Part shown: positions 45,413-52,572 of the stretch, piece after piece
Position numbering within the stretch: the stretch's first letter is position 1
Layout: each line of letters begins with the position of its first letter
From: Pseudomonadota bacterium
GTDB taxonomy: Bacteria > Pseudomonadota > Gammaproteobacteria > Steroidobacterales > Steroidobacteraceae
Assembly (NCBI GenBank): GCA_023433515.1
Contig: JAEZCN010000080.1
Location: 1 to 62,217, forward strand
Length of the DNA: 62,217 nt
Direction: 5' to 3'
The notes under the pieces: generated by a model
What the model was told of the DNA's origin: nothing
Database searches by the model: none
The model's input: only the letters and a program-made list of their open reading frames with translations
Made by a program: the position numbers and the translations under genes

Positions 45413-46993
45413 ATGAACCAGACCAACCATGGCCGGGCGCGTCTGCTGCTCGGCGCCTTGCTGCTGACGACATTGATTGCGTGCGGAGGAGGTGACGGCG
45501 GCTCGTTCAACCCTCCGCCCCCAAGCCCGTCACCCGGACCGCAACCCGGACCGCCCGTCAGCGGGCCGGCATGGCCGCAGTTCAGCCGCGACGCGCAGCA
45601 CACGGCGGTGAGCGCCATCGCGACCCCGCCGCTCAATCGCATCATCTGGCAGACCTCGGTCGATCTTCAGCAGACGCTCGTCAACGGGCAGTACCTGCTC
45701 ACACACTATGGTTCGCCGATCATTTCGTCGAACAACACGGTGCTGGTGCCGGTGAAGACCACGACGCAGGGTGCGTTTCGCATCGAGGCGCGCAGCGGCG
45801 TGAATGGCGGACTGATCTGGAGCGCCGACAGCGACTACGTCGTGCCTCCGCACAACTGGTTTCCGAGCTACAACCTGACGCTGACCCCGACCGGGCGGAT
45901 GTACGCGCCGGGCGCCGGCGGCAAGCTGTTCTATCGCGACAATGTCGACTCGGCGAACGGCTCGCTGCAGACCGTCGTGTTCTACGGCGCGAACGTCTAC
46001 GCGGGAGCGCAGGCGGAGCTGAACAACACGGTGAGGATCAGCACGCCGATCACGGTGGACGTGGACGGCAACGCCTGGTTCGGATTCTTCGTGACGGCCG
46101 CGAACTCCGCGGGACTGACCAGCGGTGTGGCGCGTGTCTCGACCAATGGCAGCGGCACCTGGCAGCCCGTCGGCATGTTGGCGAATGATCCCGCCATCGA
46201 TCGGGTCGCCATGAACAGCGCGCCGGCGTTGTCGAACGACGGCGGGACGCTGTACGTGGCGGTGAGCAATTCCGCGGGGCGGGGCTATCTACTGGCGCTC
46301 GACAGCGCGACGCTCGCGCGAACGGGACGCGTCGCGCTCCTGGATCCGAACCTCGGTACACCGGCTCTGATCTCCGCCAATGCCACTTCGTCGCCGGTTG
46401 TTGGTCCGGATGGCGACGTCTACTTCGGCGTGCTCGAGGCAACCCTGCCGTCGCACAACAACCGCGGCTGGCTGCTGCACTTCAATTCGACGCTCACGCA
46501 GACGAAGATTCCGGGCTCGTTCGGCTGGGACAATACCCCGACCATCGTGCCGGCCACGGCCGTGCCGTCCTATACCGGCACGTCGACCTATCTACTGGCG
46601 ACGAAGTACAACAACTACGGCGGCTCGGGCACCGGGAACGGCCAGAACCGCATGGCGATCCTGGATCCGTTCGCCGAGCTTCCCGATCCGATCTCCGGCC
46701 GCCAGGTGATGGCGGAGGTGATGACCATCCTCGGACCCACCCCCGACGCCACCTATGCGGGCGGCGTCCGGGAGTGGTGCGTCAACACCGCGGCTTTCGA
46801 CCCGGCGACGCGTTCGATGCTCGTCAACAACGAGGACGGCTACCTGTATCGCTGGGATCTCTCGACCAACACGTTGTCGCAGCGCATCCGTTTCAACAAC
46901 GGCCTCGGACAGTCGTACACGCCGACCGCGGTCGGCGCGGACGGGACGATTTATTCGATCAACGCGGGTGTGCTGTTCGCGGTCGGCGACTAG
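45413..46993 (+). CDS. Secreted lipoprotein, predicted beta-propeller-like repeat protein
   Basis: A 526-residue protein. The start MNQTNHGRARLLLGALLLTTLIACGGG has a signal peptide ending in the lipobox LIAC, so it should be lipid-anchored. A Pro/Gly-rich linker (PPPPSPSPGPQPGPP) follows. The rest has repeated segments with beta-strand character, each with short DGN/TVYVA-type blocks (WFGFFVTAANS, GTLYVAVSN, GDVYFGVLE, GTIYSINAG), typical of PQQ-like beta-propellers. No catalytic motif stands out, and no cofactor site is clear. A 207-base leader precedes it. It converges with the next gene, leaving 19 bases. Function unknown. Confidence 0.75.
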   Translation: MNQTNHGRARLLLGALLLTTLIACGGGDGGSFNPPPPSPSPGPQPGPPVSGPAWPQFSRDAQHTAVSAIATPPLNRIIWQTSVDLQQTLVNGQYLLTHYGSPIISSNNTVLVPVKTTTQGAFRIEARSGVNGGLIWSADSDYVVPPHNWFPSYNLTLTPTGRMYAPGAGGKLFYRDNVDSANGSLQTVVFYGANVYAGAQAELNNTVRISTPITVDVDGNAWFGFFVTAANSAGLTSGVARVSTNGSGTWQPVGMLANDPAIDRVAMNSAPALSNDGGTLYVAVSNSAGRGYLLALDSATLARTGRVALLDPNLGTPALISANATSSPVVGPDGDVYFGVLEATLPSHNNRGWLLHFNSTLTQTKIPGSFGWDNTPTIVPATAVPSYTGTSTYLLATKYNNYGGSGTGNGQNRMAILDPFAELPDPISGRQVMAEVMTILGPTPDATYAGGVREWCVNTAAFDPATRSMLVNNEDGYLYRWDLSTNTLSQRIRFNNGLGQSYTPTAVGADGTIYSINAGVLFAVGD

Positions 46994-47012
46994 CTTCACG
47001 GCACCGCGAGCG

Positions 47013-47762
47013 CTAGGGAATCGTGTACGAGAGCCGGTCCACGTTCGCGTGGGTGTTGTCCCAGAGTTTCCCTCCGAACCAGACGAACGCGATAGCGGGT
47101 CCGTGGCGTTGCTGGACGTACATCTTCACGACGTAGTCGCAATTGTAGGGCGCGCTCGGCGACGGATCGCAGTTCTTCACCTCCTTGACGCCGCCGCACG
47201 GAATCTCGAGCCTGCTCGGAATCAGCGGCACGTAGTACGGAGGCGGAAGGTCTCCCGATTGCAGTACGGCGTTGTCGACGCCGCTCTGTTCGCATTTCAG
47301 GATCAGGTTGCCGTCCTTGTCGAATGCCCAGAGCACGACCGGGTCCATCGCCTGCTCGCCGCGCATCGTGGTCAGGATCTCGACCGAGGACGCCGTCTTC
47401 CGGAAGTAGACGCCAAAGACCTTGAATTCGCCGCAGGAGGCGAAGGCGTAACAGTCGTACGCGCCGCCCGGTCCCGAGACGTTGTCCCAGTGGTACGCCA
47501 GGTCGCCGGGTTGCATGGGCAGGTTGCCGAACACGCGTTTTCCCGTCGGCGCCCAGGTTCCAGCTTCCACCGAGTAGGCCCTCTGGAAAATGTAGTCGTC
47601 GAAGGTCGCGTTGTTGCGCACGGTGACGAGCCGGGCGTGCGGCGCAGCATCGGTGACACTGCCGGTGTAGTCGTCGGGTTCGACGGAGTAGTTGGCGGCC
47701 TGCGCGGCGCAGGCGAATGAGGCGGCAACCATGGCCGCCGTGTACAGCTTCGGGTTTTTCAT
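47013..47762 (-). CDS. Secreted Cys-containing protein of unknown function
   Basis: A 249-residue protein with a signal peptide (MKNPKLYTAAMVAASFACAAQA, before ANYSVEP). The mature part has six Cys (CYAFASCGE, ILKCEQSG, PCGGVKEVKNCDP, YNCDYVV) that could make three disulfides in the periplasm. The start at 47762 is supported by AAGGAAG upstream. A TATAAT lies about 34 bases upstream. I do not recognise the family. It is convergent with the lipoprotein gene. Confidence 0.7.
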   Translation of the reverse strand: MKNPKLYTAAMVAASFACAAQAANYSVEPDDYTGSVTDAAPHARLVTVRNNATFDDYIFQRAYSVEAGTWAPTGKRVFGNLPMQPGDLAYHWDNVSGPGGAYDCYAFASCGEFKVFGVYFRKTASSVEILTTMRGEQAMDPVVLWAFDKDGNLILKCEQSGVDNAVLQSGDLPPPYYVPLIPSRLEIPCGGVKEVKNCDPSPSAPYNCDYVVKMYVQQRHGPAIAFVWFGGKLWDNTHANVDRLSYTIP

Positions 47763-47795
47763 GACGATCTTCCTTAATCGTTGGCAAACTACCCG

Positions 47796-47801
47796 ATTAT
47801 A
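47796..47801 (-). promoter_or_regulatory. Perfect -10 hexamer before the secreted Cys-containing protein gene
   Basis: On the minus strand the sequence reads TATAAT at 47801-47796. No good -35 is found 17 bases upstream (GAGACG), so it may rely on an activator. It lies just past the stop of the upstream amidohydrolase gene at 47828, so the downstream gene could also be reached by read-through. Confidence 0.5.
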
Positions 47802-47827
47802 GAGTCGTCGATCCGGATCGTCTCGCT

Positions 47828-49312
47828 TCAAGCTTCATAACCGTATCGCAGGTTGCTCGGCAGGCCGCCCTTGGCGAGGCACTCACCCTTAATCGCCTCG
47901 AAATTGTCGGCCGAGAGCTTCTGCGCCGCTTTCGGATCGATCTTGTAGAGCTTCGAGGCATTGCCCGCGAAGATCTTCGACTTCAAGGGTCCGTCGGCCG
48001 GACCGAGTGGTTTGTAGCCGTACTTCTTCTGCATGTCCTCGGGGATCTCGAGCCGGCGCATGGCTTCGATCTGCCATTGCGGCGAGCCCCACCATACGGA
48101 ATCCGTTCCCCAGATCACCTTGTCTTCGCCCAGGCCTTTGATGAGCGTGCCCATCAGCGCGGCCGCGAGCTTGGGATGCGTGACGCACGTGTTGGCGAAG
48201 CAGGCGCCGAGCTCGCCGTAGACGTTGTTCACGCCGAATTTCTCCGGGATGTCCGCGAGGTCGGAGACCCAGTCGAACCGCCCGGTCTTCTCGAACTGCG
48301 CGAGCTCGCGGTCGGGTAGTTCGAGGAAGGGCCGCATGGCCGAGTGGTAGATGACGAAGTTGATCTGCGGCCAGTCCTTCGCGGCCTTGCCCACGTCCCA
48401 GACCGTGGCGTACCGCCACATGTCGGCCCACGAGGTCATGTAGTCGGCCGGCATCAGCCCCTTGTGGATGCAGATCGTGCCGATGCCGTTCTTCAGCATC
48501 GCCTCGTAGAGTGGATAGACGAGTTCCTCGTCGTCCATGCGCCAGTTGGTCTTCTTCTTCGTCTGGTAGATGGGATCGCCGATCGTGTATCCCTTGATGC
48601 TGTCGGGCTCGAGATCGGTCATCACGCGGGTGATCTCCTCGAGCCAGCCGGGCGTGCCCGGCGTCACGATGCCGTGCGCGAGGCAGCGGCGCGAGCCGGC
48701 GACCTTGTTGACGACGTCGCGCGCGGAGGCGATCTGGTCGTTGGTCAGGAACAGGTACTCGTAGTCGTCGGTGGGCGTGCCGGAGATCATCGCGACCTTG
48801 GTGTCGCTGTCGATGAAGATCTCCTTCACGTAGTTCTGGAACTTGTAACGCGTCAGCCCGTCCGCGCCGGGAATGTTCGGGTTCCAGTGTTTCATCGCGA
48901 ACTCGGCCGAGCCGATCAGCAGCGGCTGCGCGTAGTCGTCGCGCACGAAGTGCGTCTGGCAATCGACGATGAACTGGTTGCGAAGGGCCTTCGCGCGTTC
49001 GTCGGCCATGCCGGGCGTCGCGGCTTCGGCGCGCGTCGCGGTGAACACGGGACCGAACACCTCGTTGAACGCGAGGAACGCGGCGGACATGCCGGCCGCG
49101 GAGGAGAGGAACCCGCGGCGGCTCATGCCGTGTGCGGGCGCGAGTTCGTCGGCGAGCGCGCCGATCCGCGCCTCGACGCGCGCCTGGTCCTCGCTCTGGG
49201 GCAGCGGCGTGAATTCTCCGTTGCTCACTACCTGCGTGGGAATCGGCGAGGCGGTGTCGTGCTTTTCGGCGGGCGTCAATCCCGCGAGCTCGGCATCACT
49301 GACGAAGCGCAT
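47828..49312 (-). CDS. Tat-exported amidohydrolase-family protein
   Basis: A 494-residue protein. A conserved-looking N-terminal extension (residues 1-62) precedes a twin-arginine signal, GMSRRGFLSSAAGMSAAFLAF, starting near residue 62. I recall other family members with such an extension, so I did not move the start to the internal Met. The mature TIM barrel has VDCQTHF at the first strand (Gln replaces the first His of HxH), CIHKG, VIYHSAMRP and IWGTDSVWWG with the catalytic Asp. The start at 49312 is backed by GGAGGGA. It reads divergently from the PQQ dehydrogenase, which hints at joint periplasmic processing. Substrate unknown; decarboxylase or hydrolase activity on an aromatic acid is possible. 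Confidence 0.82.
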   Translation of the reverse strand: MRFVSDAELAGLTPAEKHDTASPIPTQVVSNGEFTPLPQSEDQARVEARIGALADELAPAHGMSRRGFLSSAAGMSAAFLAFNEVFGPVFTATRAEAATPGMADERAKALRNQFIVDCQTHFVRDDYAQPLLIGSAEFAMKHWNPNIPGADGLTRYKFQNYVKEIFIDSDTKVAMISGTPTDDYEYLFLTNDQIASARDVVNKVAGSRRCLAHGIVTPGTPGWLEEITRVMTDLEPDSIKGYTIGDPIYQTKKKTNWRMDDEELVYPLYEAMLKNGIGTICIHKGLMPADYMTSWADMWRYATVWDVGKAAKDWPQINFVIYHSAMRPFLELPDRELAQFEKTGRFDWVSDLADIPEKFGVNNVYGELGACFANTCVTHPKLAAALMGTLIKGLGEDKVIWGTDSVWWGSPQWQIEAMRRLEIPEDMQKKYGYKPLGPADGPLKSKIFAGNASKLYKIDPKAAQKLSADNFEAIKGECLAKGGLPSNLRYGYEA

Positions 49313-49464
49313 GAGCAGTCCCTCCGGAAATGCGGACTGACCCCATTCTGGCACTTTGGGTGTCGAGTCCGAATGTCGCCAATGACGAGTCCTGCTTCCG
49401 TTTGAGTCGAGTGTGGAATCGTGGTGAAGTCGACATTGATTCACGCGGGAATGAGGGGATGAGA

Positions 49465-51642
49465 ATGCGCGCTCCGGGAGTCTGTGCGGCCGGCTTGTTG
49501 CTCGCGGCGAACGTCATGGCCGCGACGCAGATCGACAACGCGGCGCTCGACAACGAGAAGGACGGACGCAACTGGCCGGCATACGGCCGCACCTTCAGCG
49601 AAGCGCACTACAGTCCGCTCACCGAGATCAACCGCGAGACCGTGCCGCGCCTGAGGCTCGCCTGGACGCTCGACCTCGACGTCACGAACAACCTGTCGAC
49701 ACCTCTCGCGGTGGATGGCGTCATCTACGTGGCGTCTGGCTACAGCTTCGTGCACGCGGTCGATGCGAAGACGGGGAAACTCCTGTGGCGCTACGACCCC
49801 GAGGTCGCGAAGGTTGCGGGCGCCAAGCTACGCACCGGCTGGGGAATTCGCGGACTGGCCTTCTGGAAGGGCCGCCTGTTCGTCGGCACGCACGACGGAC
49901 GACTGATCGCGATCGACGCGAAGACGGGCAAGCCGGTCTGGACCGCGCAGACGATCGACAGCGGCGACGGCTCGTTCATCTCGGGTCCGCCCCGGGTGTT
50001 CAACGACAAGGTGATCATCGGTTTCGGCGGCGGTGACTTCGGCGCGGTGCGCGGATATGTCACCGCGTACGACACGGCCACGGGAAAACAGCTATGGCGC
50101 TGGTGGACGGTGCCCGGCGATCCCTCGAAGGGCTTCGAGAACGAGGCCATGGAGATGGCCGCGAAGACCTGGACCGGCGAGTGGTGGAAGTACGGCGGCG
50201 GCGGCACCGTGTGGAATGCGATGACCTACGACCCCGAGTTCAATCGCATCTACCTCGGCACCGGCAACGGAGGCCCGTGGAACTGGAAGATCCGCAGCCC
50301 CGGCGGCGGCGACAACCTGTTCCTGTGCTCGGTCGTCGCGCTCGATGCCGACACGGGCGAATACGTCTGGCACTACCAGACGACCCCCGGCGATTCGTGG
50401 GACTACAACTCCGCGATGGACATGACGCTCGCGACGCTGAACATCGGCGGGAGTCCGCGCAAGGTCATGCTGCATGCGCCGAAAAACGGGTTCTTCTACG
50501 TCATCGACCGCGCCGACGGCAAACTCATCTCGGCCGAGAAGTTGGGCAAGGTCACCTGGGCCGAACGCGTCGACCTCGCGACCGGGCGGCCCGTCGTCGC
50601 ACCCGACGCGCGTTACGAAAATGGCCCAGTGACGTTGTGGCCGAGCTTCCAGGGCGTGCACAACCTCTATCCACAATCGTTCAGCCCGCGCACCGCGCTC
50701 GTATACGTGCCGACGATCGAGATGCCCGCGATTTTTGGCGGCGACGTCGATCCGAAGAACTGGAAGCCGTTGCCGGCTTCGATCCAGTACACGGGATTCC
50801 CCACCGCCGATGGCGACCCGCCGGCCGACGGCGCCAAGAGTTTTCTCGTCGCATGGGATCCCGTGAAGCAGCGCGCGGTGTGGCGGCAGCCGACGCCGGG
50901 TCCGCACAATGGCGGCACGCTCGCGACGGCGGGCGACCTCGTGTTCCAGGGCCAGGCAGACGGCTACATCAATGCCTACGATGCCGTGGGAGGGCGCAAG
51001 CTCTGGTCGTTCTACGCGGCCACCGCCGCGCTCGGTACGCCGATCACGTTCGCGGTGGGCAAGACGCAGTACGTCGCGATCCTCACCGGTCCGCTGCACG
51101 GCGCGCCCGGCGGATTCGGCTCGATGGCCGCGCGCTTCGGCTGGGACTCGCGCGTGCATCCGCGCCGCCTCCTCGCGTTCGTGCTGGACGGCACGGCCAA
51201 ACTACCGCCGACGCCCCCGCCGATATTCGCGCAGCCGCTCGATGGACCCGAAGTCGACGTCGACCCGGCGCTCGTACAGGAAGGCATCGAGCAATGGACG
51301 CGCTGCCAGCTTTGTCACGGACCGGGAGCGGTCGCGGGTGGAACGGCGCCCGATCTGCGCGCCTCGCAGCTCGTGCTCGACGACACCCGCTTCAGGACCA
51401 TCGTCCGGACCGGCATCGAACAGCGGGGCATGCCGAAGTTCGCCGAGCTCACCGATCGCGAACTAGTGGCCCTGCAGCACTACATCCGATACCGCGCGCG
51501 GCTCGCGACGCGTCCCGACGGTGTCGCGCCGGTGGTGGCCTCCGCGCCCGCCGAGGAATCCAGAGAGGCCGAAGACCCGGCCGAGGAAAAGCGCCCACCC
51601 GGATCTCTCGAATCGACCGGCACACCCCCGCCGCCGGAATGA
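49465..51642 (+). CDS. PQQ-dependent alcohol/aldehyde dehydrogenase with C-terminal cytochrome c domain
   Basis: A 725-residue periplasmic quinohemoprotein. A signal peptide (MRAPGVCAAGLLLAANVMA) leads to an eight-bladed propeller that binds PQQ: YVASGYSFVHAVDAKTG, LFVGTHDGRLIAIDAKTG, GTGNGGPWNWKIRSPGG, PGDSWDYNSAMDM and APKNGFFYVIDR. The C-terminal part has a heme c site, CQLCHG, with a distal Met likely in GMPKF. It oxidises an alcohol or aldehyde and passes electrons through heme. The adjacent-Cys pair of methanol/ethanol dehydrogenases is absent, and Asn follows two residues after the catalytic Asp in WDYN. I chose 49465 over an ATG at 49459 because GAGGGG is spaced 6 bases before it. Confidence 0.87.
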   Translation: MRAPGVCAAGLLLAANVMAATQIDNAALDNEKDGRNWPAYGRTFSEAHYSPLTEINRETVPRLRLAWTLDLDVTNNLSTPLAVDGVIYVASGYSFVHAVDAKTGKLLWRYDPEVAKVAGAKLRTGWGIRGLAFWKGRLFVGTHDGRLIAIDAKTGKPVWTAQTIDSGDGSFISGPPRVFNDKVIIGFGGGDFGAVRGYVTAYDTATGKQLWRWWTVPGDPSKGFENEAMEMAAKTWTGEWWKYGGGGTVWNAMTYDPEFNRIYLGTGNGGPWNWKIRSPGGGDNLFLCSVVALDADTGEYVWHYQTTPGDSWDYNSAMDMTLATLNIGGSPRKVMLHAPKNGFFYVIDRADGKLISAEKLGKVTWAERVDLATGRPVVAPDARYENGPVTLWPSFQGVHNLYPQSFSPRTALVYVPTIEMPAIFGGDVDPKNWKPLPASIQYTGFPTADGDPPADGAKSFLVAWDPVKQRAVWRQPTPGPHNGGTLATAGDLVFQGQADGYINAYDAVGGRKLWSFYAATAALGTPITFAVGKTQYVAILTGPLHGAPGGFGSMAARFGWDSRVHPRRLLAFVLDGTAKLPPTPPPIFAQPLDGPEVDVDPALVQEGIEQWTRCQLCHGPGAVAGGTAPDLRASQLVLDDTRFRTIVRTGIEQRGMPKFAELTDRELVALQHYIRYRARLATRPDGVAPVVASAPAEESREAEDPAEEKRPPGSLESTGTPPPPE

Positions 51643-51652
51643 ATGCCGCGCA

Positions 51653-51749
51653 GGTTGGTGCCGGATCAGAAATCGCGGAGTCAGTGTCTTGGCTGGCCAT
51701 GCAGGTTGGTTGTCTCGCTGACTCCGCGATTTCTCACCCGGCACCAACC
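51653..51749. repeat. Large inverted repeat after the PQQ dehydrogenase
   Basis: The arms 51653-51684 (GGTTGGTGCCGG to GCGGAGTCAG) and 51718-51749 are reverse complements at 30 of 32 positions, with a 33-base loop. No T-run follows, so it is more a REP-type element or transcript stabiliser than a terminator. It differs in sequence from the GTTTCC-core family. Confidence 0.8.
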
Positions 51750-51829
51750 CGCATCATTTCGCGCATAGTCGAGAACAGGACGGGATCCCGTCGAGACACA
51801 CGGGATCCAGCCGCACCAACATCCGCGGC

Positions 51830-52546
51830 ATGAGCACGCAACTGGCGGGGGCGGTAGTTCGGCTGCGGGAGATGATCCTGAACGGCCGGCTCGCGCCCGG
51901 ACAACGCGTGGCCGAGGCGCCGCTCGCGGACATGCTGGGAGTCTCGCGCACCCCGGTGCGCCAGGCGCTGCCGCTGCTCGCGCAGGAAGGCCTGCTGGTC
52001 ATGAACGAAACCCGCGGCTACGTCGTGCGGGCGTTCACGCCCGCCGAGATCTCGGATGCCATCGACGTGCGCGGCGCGCTCGAGGCGCTCGCGGGGCGGC
52101 GCATCGCCGAACGTGGCGTGAGCAAGGCGCTGTCGCGCGATCTGCGTCGCTGCCTCGAAGACGGCGATACATTGCTCGCCAGGCGGCGCATCGAAGAGGA
52201 CGACGGCGCCGACTACGCCGAGATGAACGCGCGCTTCCATCGCCTCATCCTGGAGTCGGCGGACAGCGCAATACTCGCCGCCGCTCTCGAACGCAACAAT
52301 CACGTGCCCTTCGCGGGGCCCCAGGCCCTGGCTTTCGACGGCACGCAACTGGATCGCATGTACGATCACCTTCACTACGCGCATCGACAGCACCACGCCA
52401 TCGTGGGCGCGTTGGAGTCCGGCCAGACCGGGCGTGTCGAGTCGTTGCTGCGAGAGCACGCCCATGGCGTGAAGGAAAGTCTCAATCTGGTCGGATTTCA
52501 CCTGGCCTCATCGGAGGCCGTCAGGAGATTCGCGCTGGTCCGCTGA
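51830..52546 (+). CDS. GntR-family (FCD) transcriptional regulator
   Basis: A 238-residue regulator. An N-terminal winged helix (LREMILNGRLAPGQRVAE, then LADMLGVSRTPVRQALPLLAQEGLL) joins an all-helical FCD domain (about residues 85-220) with metal-binding residues in NARFHRLIL and YAHRQHHAIVGAL. FCD regulators sense organic acids. It lies 26 bases before the TonB receptor gene in the same direction, so it should control that receptor and perhaps the downstream genes. Confidence 0.89.
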   Translation: MSTQLAGAVVRLREMILNGRLAPGQRVAEAPLADMLGVSRTPVRQALPLLAQEGLLVMNETRGYVVRAFTPAEISDAIDVRGALEALAGRRIAERGVSKALSRDLRRCLEDGDTLLARRRIEEDDGADYAEMNARFHRLILESADSAILAAALERNNHVPFAGPQALAFDGTQLDRMYDHLHYAHRQHHAIVGALESGQTGRVESLLREHAHGVKESLNLVGFHLASSEAVRRFALVR

Positions 52547-52572
52547 TAACCAACTTCGTTTGGGGGAGAACG

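Noticed and set aside
49334..49344. GGACTGACCCC matching part of the REP palindrome near 61796
   Set aside because: Only 11 bases match and no second arm is present, so it cannot be told from chance.
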